A DNA stretch of 64,000 nt from Aggregatimonas sangjinii (GCF_005943945.1 NZ_CP040710.1:2429001-2493000), one strand, 5' to 3'; numbered from the stretch's first letter, positions 27,808-37,492 are shown. Numbers and translations are program-made. The notes: a model not told the origin generated them from the letters alone.

Positions 27808-29895
27808 ATGACGAAAGCCCTCTACGTTGCCGCCTTAGAATCGCATAGCGGTAAGTCTTTGGTGGTCTTGGGTTTGATGCAACTCCTTCTAGGTAAGATG
27901 GCCAAAGTTGGCTATTTCAGGCCTGTTATCGATGACGTTGATGATGGGGCAATTGACAATCATATAAAAACGGTCACCACCCATTTTAAACTGGATATCC
28001 TTCCGAAGGATAGTTATGCCCTGACGCAGAGTGAAGTTGTTGACCTTTTTAACAACGGAAGACAAGGCGATATTTTGGATATCATCATATCCAAATACAA
28101 AAAGATCGAAGCGCAATTCGATTTTGTATTAGTAGAAGGGAGCGATTTCTCCAGCGATGGAAGCATCATCGAATTCGATTTGAATATCGATATTGCCAAA
28201 AACCTCGGTATTCCCGTGATTTTAATCGATAATGCCAGAGGAAAAAACTTGGAGGAATTTTGTGGCAATCTCGAATCCGCTGTCAATACCTATATCCAAA
28301 AAGGCATTGAAATACTGGGCGTCGTGGCCAATAAAGTCCGCCCGCGTAACTTAGAGCTACTTCAACAACGCCTGGAAGAGGAATTGAAGGACAAAACGAT
28401 CTCCTTTACCGTGCCTAGGGTCAAAAACCTATCCCACCCTACCCTGCAGGAGATATTGGAATCACTGGACGGTAAGGTCCTTTTTGGTAAAGACAATTTG
28501 GACAACCAGACGGGAAGTTTTGGGGTGGGCGCCATGCAATTGCATCATTACTTGACCCATCTCCGTGATAATAGCCTGGTCATAACGCCTGGGGATAGGG
28601 CCGATATTATCCTGGGTGCCCTACAAGCGAACCTTTCCGACAATTATCCTACGATTTCCGGTATCGTCCTGACCGGAGGCCTCCTTCCCGAGCCCTCGAT
28701 TATCAAGTTGCTGGAAGGTTTCGAAACCCATGTGCCCATTATTTCGGTGCAACAAGGAACCTTTGACGCGACCAATATGGTCGGGAACATCAAATCGAAA
28801 ATCTATGCGGAAAGCAAGCAGAAAATCGCAACCTCTATTTCACTTTTCAACAGTCATATTGACGGAGAGCTTCTATTGGAGCGTTTAAAGACCTTGGAGC
28901 CCAAGAGTATGACCCCGAGAATGTTTCAATACAATCTCCTGCAACGGGCCAAAAAACACAAAAAACACATTGTCCTGCCTGAAGGTGAAGATGCCCGGAT
29001 TTTAGAAGCAGCAAGTGAATTAAGTGCTTTAGACATTGTGGATATTACTCTTTTAGGCGATCAAGAACAAATTGACAAGAAGGCAATGCAGCTTGGAATC
29101 GATATTTCACATTTGAACATTATCAACCCAGCAACTTCATCGCATTTTGAAAGTTATGCCGAGACGTTCTGCGCGTTACGAAAGCATAAAGGAGTGAATA
29201 TGGATGTCGCCAAGGATACCATGCTCGACGTTTCCTACTTTGGTACGATGATGGTCTACCAGGGTCATGCCGACGGAATGGTTTCCGGAGCCATTCATAC
29301 TACACAGCACACTATCCGTCCTGCCCTTCAGTTCGTTAAGACCAAACCTGGTATCGGCGTAGTAAGCTCGGTATTCTTTATGTGTTTGGAAAATAGGGTT
29401 TCGGTATTCGGGGATTGTGCCATCAACCCGAATCCTACTGCTGAGCACTTGGCCGAAATCGCTATTTCCTCCGCCGCCTCTGCCGAAGCTTTCGGAATAA
29501 AAGCCAAGATCGCCATGCTATCCTATTCTTCGGGAAGTTCCGGAAAAGGCGAAGAAGTGGATAAAGTAAGAAAGGCCACCGAAATCGTAAAAAGTACCCA
29601 TCCCCATTTACAAGTTGAAGGCCCTATACAATACGATGCAGCGGTCGACCCTTTGGTAGGTAAAAGTAAATTGCCCGATTCAGAAGTGGCGGGTCAAGCG
29701 TCCGTGCTGATATTTCCCGACCTCAATACGGGCAATAATACCTACAAGGCGGTACAGCGAGAGACAGGGGCCTTAGCCATTGGCCCGATGCTACAGGGAC
29801 TCAACAAACCGGTAAACGATTTAAGTCGAGGCTGCACGGTCGAGGATATCTTCAATACCGTCATCGTGACCGCCATACAAGCACAGGAAAACTAA
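27808..29895 (+). CDS. pta: Phosphate acetyltransferase, long form
   Basis: 695 residues. Residues 1-210 form a P-loop BioD-like domain (ALESHSGKSLVVLGLMQLL). A DRTGG-type regulatory domain (about 215-330) follows, then the catalytic PTA domain (about 375-695) with LPEGEDARILEAA, YFGTMMVYQGHADGMVSGA and the C-terminal GPMLQGLNKPVNDLSRGC. It interconverts acetyl-CoA and acetyl phosphate in the cytoplasm. The stop TAA shares a base with the ackA start codon, so the pair is translationally coupled. Confidence 0.95.
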   Translation: MTKALYVAALESHSGKSLVVLGLMQLLLGKMAKVGYFRPVIDDVDDGAIDNHIKTVTTHFKLDILPKDSYALTQSEVVDLFNNGRQGDILDIIISKYKKIEAQFDFVLVEGSDFSSDGSIIEFDLNIDIAKNLGIPVILIDNARGKNLEEFCGNLESAVNTYIQKGIEILGVVANKVRPRNLELLQQRLEEELKDKTISFTVPRVKNLSHPTLQEILESLDGKVLFGKDNLDNQTGSFGVGAMQLHHYLTHLRDNSLVITPGDRADIILGALQANLSDNYPTISGIVLTGGLLPEPSIIKLLEGFETHVPIISVQQGTFDATNMVGNIKSKIYAESKQKIATSISLFNSHIDGELLLERLKTLEPKSMTPRMFQYNLLQRAKKHKKHIVLPEGEDARILEAASELSALDIVDITLLGDQEQIDKKAMQLGIDISHLNIINPATSSHFESYAETFCALRKHKGVNMDVAKDTMLDVSYFGTMMVYQGHADGMVSGAIHTTQHTIRPALQFVKTKPGIGVVSSVFFMCLENRVSVFGDCAINPNPTAEHLAEIAISSAASAEAFGIKAKIAMLSYSSGSSGKGEEVDKVRKATEIVKSTHPHLQVEGPIQYDAAVDPLVGKSKLPDSEVAGQASVLIFPDLNTGNNTYKAVQRETGALAIGPMLQGLNKPVNDLSRGCTVEDIFNTVIVTAIQAQEN

Positions 29896-31085
29896 TGCGA
29901 ATGCGAATTCTTATTATCAATTCAGGAAGTTCCTCCATTAAATTTCAGGTGATCGCTATGCCTTCCGAAGAAGTCGTCTGTAAAGGCCTGGTGGAACGGA
30001 TCGGACTTGAAAATGCAGAGGTTCATTATGAGACCAAAAAAAACACGTTCTCAGAAATTCGATCTATAGCCGACCATCAAGAGGGTTTGAAGGCGATTAC
30101 CGATTTGTTATTACATGACGAAATCGGTGTTCTTAAAGACCCAAATGACATAGCTGTAGTGGCGCACCGCGTAGTGCATGGGGGGAATCGTTTTGATCAG
30201 CCTACCCGAATCGATGAGAGCGTTCTGGCGGAAATCGAACGTTTAGCTTCCTTAGCGCCCCTTCATAATCCAGCGAATGCAATAGGAATCAAAGTTGCCT
30301 CCACGCTATTCACCAATGCCGCGCAGGTGGCCGTTTTCGATACGGCCTTTCACCAAACCCTACCCGAAAAGGCCTATCGCTATGCCATACCCAAAAAACT
30401 TGCGGATGAACACCATATTCGCGTGTACGGCTTTCATGGCACCAGTCATAAATATGTTTCAGAACAGGCCATCGCTTACCTCAAAAAGCCTGTAAACAAA
30501 CTGATCAGCATTCATTTGGGAAATGGATGCAGTATGACCGCCATTAAGAACGGGAAGAGTATCGATCATTCCCTTGGTTTCGGCCCTTCGAACGGACTCA
30601 TCATGGGCACTCGAAGTGGAGACATCGACCAGTCCGTTGTTTTCTATCTGATGGATAGCTTAGGGCTTTCCTCGGAGGAGGCTAATCGATTGCTGCAAAA
30701 GCAAAGTGGACTCATGGGCTTAACGGGCTATTCCGATCTGCGGGAAATACAACAAGGAGCGGAAGAAGGCAATCAGGATTGCAAGTTGGCCTTGGCCATG
30801 ACAGCCTATCGTATCAAAAAATTCATCGGAAGCTATATAGCAGTCCTAAATGGTGCGGATGCCCTATTATTTACCGCAGGTATCGGCGAAAATTCCAGTT
30901 TGCTCCGGGCCATGGTGTGTAATGATATGGAAGTGCTGGGCATCCATATCGACGAGAAAAAGAATACCACTCGGTCATCTGCTATCCTAGAAATTAACAA
31001 AGACGATTCCGACGTTAAAATTCTCGTGGTCCCTACGAACGAAGAACTGGAAATTGCCAAACAGGCCTTTAGTTTGGGTTTCTAA
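29895..31085 (+). CDS. ackA: Acetate kinase
   Basis: 396 residues; starts could be ATG 29895 or 29901. ATPase-fold motifs are NSGSSSIKF at the N-terminus, HRVVHGG, FDTAFHQTLP (catalytic Asp), YGFHGTSHKYVS, SIHLGNGCSMTAIKNGKSID and LIMGTRSGDIDQSV, ending GADALLFTAGIGENS. DHSLGFGPSNG replaces the DTSMGFTPLEG form of proteobacterial enzymes, a variation I expect in this phylum. With Pta it makes ATP and acetate from acetyl phosphate, or activates acetate. Confidence 0.95.
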   Translation: MRMRILIINSGSSSIKFQVIAMPSEEVVCKGLVERIGLENAEVHYETKKNTFSEIRSIADHQEGLKAITDLLLHDEIGVLKDPNDIAVVAHRVVHGGNRFDQPTRIDESVLAEIERLASLAPLHNPANAIGIKVASTLFTNAAQVAVFDTAFHQTLPEKAYRYAIPKKLADEHHIRVYGFHGTSHKYVSEQAIAYLKKPVNKLISIHLGNGCSMTAIKNGKSIDHSLGFGPSNGLIMGTRSGDIDQSVVFYLMDSLGLSSEEANRLLQKQSGLMGLTGYSDLREIQQGAEEGNQDCKLALAMTAYRIKKFIGSYIAVLNGADALLFTAGIGENSSLLRAMVCNDMEVLGIHIDEKKNTTRSSAILEINKDDSDVKILVVPTNEELEIAKQAFSLGF

Positions 31086-31183
31086 TCATCTTCTTGTTTT
31101 TATAAAATTTTACGCTTAAAATACCGACGCCTAATTTTAACATTTTTCAGTATCTTCATCAAAAATTGCTAACCACCCCTCAC

Positions 31184-33277
31184 ATGCGTAACATCTCAGT
31201 TCGTACACGAATCATGCTCATGCTCCTTTTCGTAAGTCTTCTGGCCTGCATCGTACTTGGAGTATTGGGCTCTTCTTACGGTGAAAAGGTCATCACAGAA
31301 GAAACCATAAGCCAATTGAACCTTATACGCTCTTCCAAGGAAGACCAGATAAAGACCTATTTCAAAGACGTGGGGCATTTTGTGGAGGTCATGGGCCAAA
31401 ATCAAACAATCGTAAATGCGGCAAAAGAATTCAGTACTGCATATTCAAAACTGTCGAACGATTCCTTGCCCAAGGAATGCTCCCTATCCCTGAACCGCTA
31501 TTACGACGATTTTATGGATAGGCTTTCCCGAAATTTGGAAATCAAGAAAGACCCCATGCTTTACCTTCCCTATTCGGTAGAAGGGTGCTACCTGCAGTAC
31601 GAATATATCGTCAACAACAAAAATCCGCAGGGTGATAAAAATTTATTGACCGACCCCAACGATGGGAGTGCTTATACCGAGGTGCATAAAAAATACCACG
31701 ATTATTTTGAGCTATTCATCGAAAAGTACAATTTCTACGATGTTTTCTTGGTGAACCTTAATACTGGGGATATTATATATTCGGTGGAAAAAGAGACCGA
31801 TTTTGCAACCAACCTCTACGCTGGACCGTACCGTGGCAGCAATCTGGCCCAATTAGCCCGCTCCCTGCAAATTAATTCGGACATACAAGCGGCCACCTTT
31901 CAGGATTTCGCCCCTTATAGACCTTCTTATGGAGCGCCAGCGGCCTTCGCAGGAATACCTTTGACCGAGGATGGGCGAACAATAGCAGGATTGATCGTTC
32001 AAATTCCGATCGATGAAATCGACCGCATTATGACGAATGACGGTAATTGGGAAAAAGACGGCCTGGGAAAAACAGGGGAAACATTTTTGGTTGGCGACGA
32101 TGAATACATGCGGTCTATTTCCCGTTTCTTCCTAGAGGATAGCTTGAATTATAGGAGTTCACTATTGCGAATGGGCGAGACCCAAAAGACCATCGACAAG
32201 ATATACCGCTATGGTAGCACGACCTTGCAGCAACGTATTTCATCCGATAACATCAAGAAAGCGCTAAACGGTGGGGAAGGTTATACGACCGGAAAGGGAT
32301 ACAGGGGCGAGGAGGTACTTAGCACTTACGAGCCCTTACAGATCAAAGGTTTCAATTGGGCGATTATCGCGGAAAAAGATTACGACGAATTTATCCTACC
32401 CGTGAAGAATTTCAACAAGCGAATGATGATTCTCACGATTATTCTCATACTGATCATTACCCTTCTCGCGATGTGGATGTCACGAAGGTTCGTGAGGCCG
32501 CTCAATAAACTTTCCGATGCTGCGGGAAAAATAATCGCTGGCGACTCTAGCCATCGCGTCGAAATCAATTCAAACGACGAATTCGGTGAGTTGGGGGCAT
32601 CGTTCAACACCATGATAGAAGAGGTCGATTCACAAAAGAAAGCGCTGCGTGACCAGTCGGAATTCAGCTCCGAACTTTTAGAGAACTTCGTACCGAAGGA
32701 GTTCGCCGGAAGATTGAAAAATGGAGAAAAGGCATTCGCCCAAGAGTACACCAACCTGACCATGATCTTAATCGATGTTGCCGGTTTTTCGGACTTACTT
32801 TCAGAATTAGGGGCCGATCGCTCGGTCAAAATACTCAGCGATATCATGGAAGCTTTTGACACAGCGGCCGAACAGAACCATATTGAACGTATTCGTACCA
32901 TAGGCGACAGCTACTTTGCGGCGTGCGGCCTTTTTGAGCCCCGTTTAGACCACACCAACCGTTCTGTAGTCTTTGCCAAGGAAACCCAGCAGCTTATCAA
33001 ACAAATCAATATTACCCACAATACCAATCTCGATGTTCAAATCGCATTGGCCAATGGCGATGTGATAGCTGGTATAATCGGTAACGAAAATTTCAGTTTT
33101 GACCTTTGGGGCCCCACGGTAGGCGCTGTATTTAATCTGAACAATATAGATGCCGACGGAGAGATTATCGTTATGGATAATGTTCGGGAGCGATTGGTAG
33201 ACCTCTATGACTTTGAGGCCATGCAGGAAACGCTTTCGAACGGCACCACGATTTACAAACTCAAGGACAAGAAGTAA
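31184..33277 (+). CDS. Receptor-type class III nucleotidyl cyclase (Cache-HAMP-cyclase)
   Basis: 697 residues from ATG 31184 (a TTG at 31166 is also in frame). A membrane helix at about 10-30 is followed by a periplasmic region to about 410 with a Cache signature, GLGKTGETFLVGDDEYMRS. A second helix, MMILTIILILIITLLAMWM, leads into a HAMP linker (RRFVRPLNKLSDAAGKI, ELGASFNTMIEEVDSQ). The cyclase domain spans about 525-690. The metal Asps are in MILIDVAGFSDL and RIRTIGDSYFAACG. The adenine-selecting Asp is kept in FDLWGPTVGA. However, the transition-state Asn and Arg of the WGxxVNxASR motif are Gly and Asn here, so activity is uncertain. It is 5 bases upstream of the CNB-MscS channel gene. Confidence 0.9.
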   Translation: MRNISVRTRIMLMLLFVSLLACIVLGVLGSSYGEKVITEETISQLNLIRSSKEDQIKTYFKDVGHFVEVMGQNQTIVNAAKEFSTAYSKLSNDSLPKECSLSLNRYYDDFMDRLSRNLEIKKDPMLYLPYSVEGCYLQYEYIVNNKNPQGDKNLLTDPNDGSAYTEVHKKYHDYFELFIEKYNFYDVFLVNLNTGDIIYSVEKETDFATNLYAGPYRGSNLAQLARSLQINSDIQAATFQDFAPYRPSYGAPAAFAGIPLTEDGRTIAGLIVQIPIDEIDRIMTNDGNWEKDGLGKTGETFLVGDDEYMRSISRFFLEDSLNYRSSLLRMGETQKTIDKIYRYGSTTLQQRISSDNIKKALNGGEGYTTGKGYRGEEVLSTYEPLQIKGFNWAIIAEKDYDEFILPVKNFNKRMMILTIILILIITLLAMWMSRRFVRPLNKLSDAAGKIIAGDSSHRVEINSNDEFGELGASFNTMIEEVDSQKKALRDQSEFSSELLENFVPKEFAGRLKNGEKAFAQEYTNLTMILIDVAGFSDLLSELGADRSVKILSDIMEAFDTAAEQNHIERIRTIGDSYFAACGLFEPRLDHTNRSVVFAKETQQLIKQINITHNTNLDVQIALANGDVIAGIIGNENFSFDLWGPTVGAVFNLNNIDADGEIIVMDNVRERLVDLYDFEAMQETLSNGTTIYKLKDKK

Positions 33278-33282
33278 TAGTA

Positions 33283-34743
33283 ATGGGAGAACTACAGGAA
33301 TTTCTTAGCGAAATGGATAGTGTCTTTTATTGGGGCATATGCCTTATTTTGGTATTTCCCATAATCATGCTGATTCTGAGTGAGGTCACCTATGTTGCCG
33401 GAAAGAAAGATGCCCATCTCAAAAAGCCGCTAAAAACCTTCAAAAATTTCATTCTGCCCCTAGTGGCCTTGGTTATTCTATTGACGCAAATCCTGAATTT
33501 CGAGCGGGGTTCACTTTACATAAAAATCATCGAGACCATTGTTTGGGTCTTGGTCATCAATTCCGGGCTTAGTCTATTTACACATATTTTTTTAAAACAG
33601 GGCAAACGAAGTTTATTCAAATCGGGAGTACCACAGTTGTTCATGGATATTTTTAGGGTATTCATGGTGCTTTGCGGCGGTGCCATCATTCTATCGACGG
33701 TCTGGAACCAGAACCTGACTGGATTGGTTACAGCATTGGGACTTGGTTCTTTCGTCATAGGTCTTGCGTTACAAGATACTTTGGGCAATCTATTTTCAGG
33801 TATCGCCCTAGTTTACGAAAAACCTTTCAGCGTCGGTGATTTCATTAAAGTAGACGACCAAACCGGCAAGGTTACCGAAATGAACTGGCGTGCCGTTCAT
33901 ATGCAGACCCGCCAAAAAGAGCTATTGGTCATGCCCCATATGATGATCGCGCAGGCTTCGATATTGAATTATAGCAAACCTGCAAGAATTGTAAGGCTAC
34001 AACGCGAGATGGGTTTTTCGTATAGCGATGCTCCCAACCGCGTAAAGGAGGCCCTTATGGAGACCTGCTTGAATACGCCAGGGATACTGCATGATCCGCT
34101 ACCAGAGGTAAAGACGGTAAATTATGCCGACTCCGCCATTGTGTATGAGCTCGAGTTCGCGATAAATGATTTCAATTTTAGGGAAGAGATATCCGATGAG
34201 CTTATGTCGCGGCTTTGGTATACCGCCCGAAGGTACAATTTTACCATACCTTTTCCGCAGCGTACGATACACTACGCTGAAACGGCACCCACTCCGCACC
34301 AAGAAAATGAACAGCATTTGGAAAAAAGCCTCGAGTCACTGCCCAACTATTTACCCATCAAGTACGAAAAAGCCAAAGACCTACAGGAAGGAAGCCAGAT
34401 GTTGTATTACGGCAAGAACGAGACGATTTTTTCCCAAGGTGATTCCTCTGGTCGCATCTTTGTCCTGACCAAAGGTAGGGTTGAATTATACGCCAAGGGT
34501 AGTGATGGTAAGGACGTTCTTATCAACTCTTTGGAAGAAGGCGATTTCTTTGGAGAAGTTGCCTTGTTGTCTAAAAGAAAAAGTTCGATGACCGCCAAGG
34601 CCGCGACCGACATCGAGGTTATGGTAGTACTTCAGAACGAAGTTATGGATATGGTTAGCGAAAATCCAGCACTAGCTTTTAAAATGGGTGAGGTTATGGA
34701 AAACCGAAAGAAAATGCTCAAGAAGAGTTTAGAAAAGAAATAA
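33283..34743 (+). CDS. MscS-type mechanosensitive channel with C-terminal cyclic nucleotide-binding domain
   Basis: 486 residues. Hydrophobic helices occupy about 15-165. The MscS pore helix is LVTALGLGSFVIGLALQDTL and is followed by GNLFSGIALVYEKPFSVGDF, the conserved beta-domain start. A cytoplasmic cage runs to about 340. Residues about 365-480 form a cyclic nucleotide-binding fold with MLYYGKNETIFSQGDSSGRI and the phosphate cassette EGDFFGEVALLSKRKSSMT. The usual Arg of the cassette is not in a clean position; a Lys or the preceding Arg may serve. Channels of this type (bCNG) can be gated by cAMP. The cyclase gene 5 bases upstream makes a ligand source likely. The channel sits in the inner membrane. 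Confidence 0.92.
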   Translation: MGELQEFLSEMDSVFYWGICLILVFPIIMLILSEVTYVAGKKDAHLKKPLKTFKNFILPLVALVILLTQILNFERGSLYIKIIETIVWVLVINSGLSLFTHIFLKQGKRSLFKSGVPQLFMDIFRVFMVLCGGAIILSTVWNQNLTGLVTALGLGSFVIGLALQDTLGNLFSGIALVYEKPFSVGDFIKVDDQTGKVTEMNWRAVHMQTRQKELLVMPHMMIAQASILNYSKPARIVRLQREMGFSYSDAPNRVKEALMETCLNTPGILHDPLPEVKTVNYADSAIVYELEFAINDFNFREEISDELMSRLWYTARRYNFTIPFPQRTIHYAETAPTPHQENEQHLEKSLESLPNYLPIKYEKAKDLQEGSQMLYYGKNETIFSQGDSSGRIFVLTKGRVELYAKGSDGKDVLINSLEEGDFFGEVALLSKRKSSMTAKAATDIEVMVVLQNEVMDMVSENPALAFKMGEVMENRKKMLKKSLEKK

Positions 34744-34788
34744 AAGTTTCTTCATCTTTAGGTAATTGCAAGGCCACAAAGCCAGTAA

Positions 34789-35169
34789 TCAAACGTCCCT
34801 ATAAAAAGTAAGTCCATTTTGAAAAGGGTCGTAGAAGGCGAATTCCCGTGTTCCCCATGCCGTTTCCCTGAGCAAGGTATGAGTGTGAAAAACCTCTTTT
34901 TTGGAATATTCTTCATACAAGGCATCGATATTCTGAGCTACGATACGCAGCATTGGGCGATCTACAGCTACCTCCCACTCAGTGGCATCATGCCATTGCA
35001 GATGTATTTCAATGCCATCCCTTAAAACTCCTGCGTAAGTTGGCTGTTTTGAATCGTCGGCAAAACCGATTTTAAATCCGAGACGGTTTACGTAAAAATC
35101 CAATGCGGCCACAACGTCTTTTACTGGCAGTACCGGATGAATTTGATGCAGATATCCTTTTGTTGTCAT
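34789..35169 (-). CDS. Single-domain VOC protein (bleomycin resistance/glyoxalase-like)
   Basis: 126 residues with one VOC module pair: HQIHPVLPVKDVVAALDFYV at the start, then GVLRDGIEIHLQWHDATEW, and FYDPFQNGLTFYRDV at the end. Candidate metal ligands are the early His and the Glu/His around EIHLQ. Small proteins of this type act in antibiotic binding or small-molecule conversion; the substrate is not evident. It is convergent with the MscS gene and divergent from the lipoprotein at 35227. Confidence 0.78.
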   Translation of the reverse strand: MTTKGYLHQIHPVLPVKDVVAALDFYVNRLGFKIGFADDSKQPTYAGVLRDGIEIHLQWHDATEWEVAVDRPMLRIVAQNIDALYEEYSKKEVFHTHTLLRETAWGTREFAFYDPFQNGLTFYRDV

Positions 35170-35226
35170 GACTTAAATGTAAACTATTCTAATTAACTTG
35201 TTAGTGAAATACAACTACACAACATT

Positions 35227-35730
35227 ATGAGATACCCTAAAATCCTCTTTGGCATTTTTTTTATCCTGGCATTGCTTTCCTGTAAAGACCAGTCCGAAAA
35301 AAAACCGGACAATACCGATACGGACATAAAACTAAATAATGAAAAACTATTGACCGCGATGAACGCCCATATGCAAGCTATTTCCGATAGGGATTTGGTA
35401 GCGCTGAAAAGCACCCTCTCCCCAAATGGTAATATGCAGCTTATACTCCCAGGAATGGAAATGATCGAAACGGTCGATGGTTTTATGGAATACCACCGGC
35501 AATGGTTCGAAGCCGAAAACTGGACTTTCAATTACGACATATTGAATTCCGAAGTAGGCGACACCATGGGCATGGTCGTAATGTCATTCACGTACAAAGA
35601 ACCCGAAAGAGACGGGGAGCCCTATTTCAATAGAATGATCATCAGCTACGACTTACAGAAAATAGACGGCGCATGGTACGTTATAAAAGATCATGCTTCT
35701 TCTGTGGAGAAATCCACCGACCAAAAATGA
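35227..35730 (+). CDS. SnoaL/NTF2-like lipoprotein
   Basis: 167 residues with a lipobox (FFILALLSCKDQ). After a polar linker, the NTF2-like fold appears with LLTAMNAHMQAISDRDLVAL, VDGFMEYHRQWFEAENWTFN and SYDLQKIDGAWYVIKDHASS. Such proteins form cone-shaped binding pockets; no catalytic Asp-His pair is obvious. It is the first gene of a pair with the nuclease-family protein whose start overlaps its stop. Confidence 0.75.
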   Translation: MRYPKILFGIFFILALLSCKDQSEKKPDNTDTDIKLNNEKLLTAMNAHMQAISDRDLVALKSTLSPNGNMQLILPGMEMIETVDGFMEYHRQWFEAENWTFNYDILNSEVGDTMGMVVMSFTYKEPERDGEPYFNRMIISYDLQKIDGAWYVIKDHASSVEKSTDQK

Positions 35731-36569
35731 TCATGAAAAAACAAAATGTAGTTTCCTTGATTTTAATAGTATTTTTTGCCTTACCTGCGTTTGGGCAAAC
35801 CATCGAAGTCATGAGCTATAACATCAAATATGATAATGAAAGCGATACGATCAACAATTGGAATGATCGCAGATTGCCCATGCTTGCGCTAGTGAAAAAA
35901 CACAATCCGGCGTTTATTGGTATGCAGGAAGTACTTCTCAATCAGTTGGAGTTCTTAGATGCACCCTTAAATGACCATAAGTACATTGGTGTAGGTAGGG
36001 ATGACGGCAAGGAAAAAGGAGAGTTCTCCCCTATTTTCTATGACACCAAAAAGTACGCACTTTTAAAATCAAACACCTTTTGGCTTTCCGAAAGTCCCGA
36101 TATAATAGCGATCGGATGGGATGCAGCCCTAGAACGCATCTGCTCTTACGGACTTTTTCAGGACAAAACCACTAAAAAGCGGTTATGGGTTTTCAACACC
36201 CATTTTGATCATAAAGGAAAAAAAGCCCGCAGAAATTCGGTAAAGCTTATTCTAAAAAGAATAAAACGGTTGAATACGGAAAATCTTCCTGTTATCTTAA
36301 TGGGAGATTTAAACTTGACGCCTGAGGAAGGCCCTATTGTCAGGCTACAAAAGAAAATGGATGATGGACGGCGTATTTCCAAAAGCCCACCAAGTGGTCC
36401 GGTAGGTACCTTTAACGGATTTAACAGCAACGTCCCAATGGACAGACGCATTGATTATATTTTTCTTAAGGGAATAGCTGTGCAAGAATATCATCATATT
36501 GATGAGCGTCGGACAAACGGAAAACATATTTCGGACCATTTACCCGTTTTGGCGACCATTACCTATTAA
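35727..36569 (+). CDS. Secreted endonuclease/exonuclease/phosphatase-family protein
   Basis: Starts at ATG 35727, overlapping the previous stop (ATGA), or at ATG 35733 (MKKQNVVSLILIVFFALPAF, signal peptide). About 280 residues. EEP motifs are VMSYNIKYDNE, FIGMQEVL (catalytic Glu), ILMGDLNLTPEEG (DxN) and ISDHLPVLATITY (SDH). The family includes nucleases, phosphodiesterases and sphingomyelinase-like enzymes, so the substrate is undefined. A signal peptide indicates periplasmic or extracellular action. A hairpin terminator follows immediately. Confidence 0.87.
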   Translation: MIMKKQNVVSLILIVFFALPAFGQTIEVMSYNIKYDNESDTINNWNDRRLPMLALVKKHNPAFIGMQEVLLNQLEFLDAPLNDHKYIGVGRDDGKEKGEFSPIFYDTKKYALLKSNTFWLSESPDIIAIGWDAALERICSYGLFQDKTTKKRLWVFNTHFDHKGKKARRNSVKLILKRIKRLNTENLPVILMGDLNLTPEEGPIVRLQKKMDDGRRISKSPPSGPVGTFNGFNSNVPMDRRIDYIFLKGIAVQEYHHIDERRTNGKHISDHLPVLATITY

Positions 36570-36573
36570 AAAA

Positions 36574-36600
36574 GCCGGATGATATATCCGGCCCTTCTTT
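36574..36600. terminator. Bidirectional terminator between nuclease and hydrolase genes
   Basis: GCCGGAT and ATCCGGC form a 7-bp stem around GATAT at 36574-36592. On the plus strand it is followed by CCTTCTTT, and on the minus strand by TTTTTTAAT. It lies 4 bases past the EEP-family stop and about 70 bases past the stop of the leftward hydrolase. Confidence 0.75.
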
Positions 36601-36661
36601 CAATAAAGTATTTCATTCAAAAATTTCCGTTCTTTTCCGAAAACAACCCTGCATACAAGAT

Positions 36662-37492
36662 TTACTTTTTTAGAAAATCGATAAGGATTTTATTCAATTC
36701 TGCTGCGTGGGTAATGTTCAATCCGTGTGGCGCTCCCTTTATGATTTCAAAAGTATTGTCCGCTATGCCTGCCGCCGCCTGTTTTGCAGAAGTTTCAATC
36801 GGTACGGTCGCATCGGCATCGCCGTGTACGATTAAAGTAGGCACCGTCACATTTTTCAACTCAGGTCTGAAATCGGTATCCATCCATGCTTTTGCCGTCT
36901 CTACAGTAGCCCTGGGCGATGCAAAGGACGCGATGATAAAGTCGTAGTCTAACTGTGCCTCACTTACCTTGTCGGTATTGTCCTTATAATTATAGAATCC
37001 TTTATGAAACTCCTTTAAAAAGCCTACCCTATCGGATTCCAAGGCACTTTTGATATCGTCCAAATTCTTTTGGGGTACACCCTCGGGATTATCGGCCTTC
37101 TGCTTAACCAAGGGAATAATGGAACTGATCAAGGCCGCTTTTGCAATCCGGTCCGGGCCATAGTCGGTAAGATAGCGTACAACCTCGCCGCCACCCATTG
37201 AAAAGCCGACAATTACGGCATCCTTCAAATCCAGATTCTCTATAATGGCATTCAAATCGCTGGCTAGAGCGGAGTAATCGTAATCGCCCCAAGGCGAAGA
37301 CGACGTACCAAAGCCACGCCTGTCGTAGGAAATACAACGAAATCCCGCCTCAACGATTTTCCAAACCTGTTGTTCCCAGGTTTTTCGGCTCAAGGGCCAA
37401 CCATGAATCAAAATAACGGGTTGTCCGCTTCCATGATCCTCATAAAAAATATCAACTTGTTCTTTTGCTTTATCGTTTGTAATAAATGGCAT
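36662..37492 (-). CDS. Alpha/beta hydrolase of the non-haem chloroperoxidase/arylesterase type
   Basis: The frame extends to 37615, but the fold starts at the ATG at 37492 (MPFITNDKAKEQVDIFYEDH), giving 276 residues. The oxyanion motif is LIHGWPLSRKTWE. The nucleophile Ser is in GFSMGGGEVVRYL. The acid Asp is in LIVHGDADATVP and the His is in GAPHGLNITHA near the C-terminus. The length and GFSMGGGE motif match bacterial perhydrolases/arylesterases. Cytoplasmic, with no signal peptide. The substrate is not predictable. Confidence 0.87.
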   Translation of the reverse strand: MPFITNDKAKEQVDIFYEDHGSGQPVILIHGWPLSRKTWEQQVWKIVEAGFRCISYDRRGFGTSSSPWGDYDYSALASDLNAIIENLDLKDAVIVGFSMGGGEVVRYLTDYGPDRIAKAALISSIIPLVKQKADNPEGVPQKNLDDIKSALESDRVGFLKEFHKGFYNYKDNTDKVSEAQLDYDFIIASFASPRATVETAKAWMDTDFRPELKNVTVPTLIVHGDADATVPIETSAKQAAAGIADNTFEIIKGAPHGLNITHAAELNKILIDFLKK

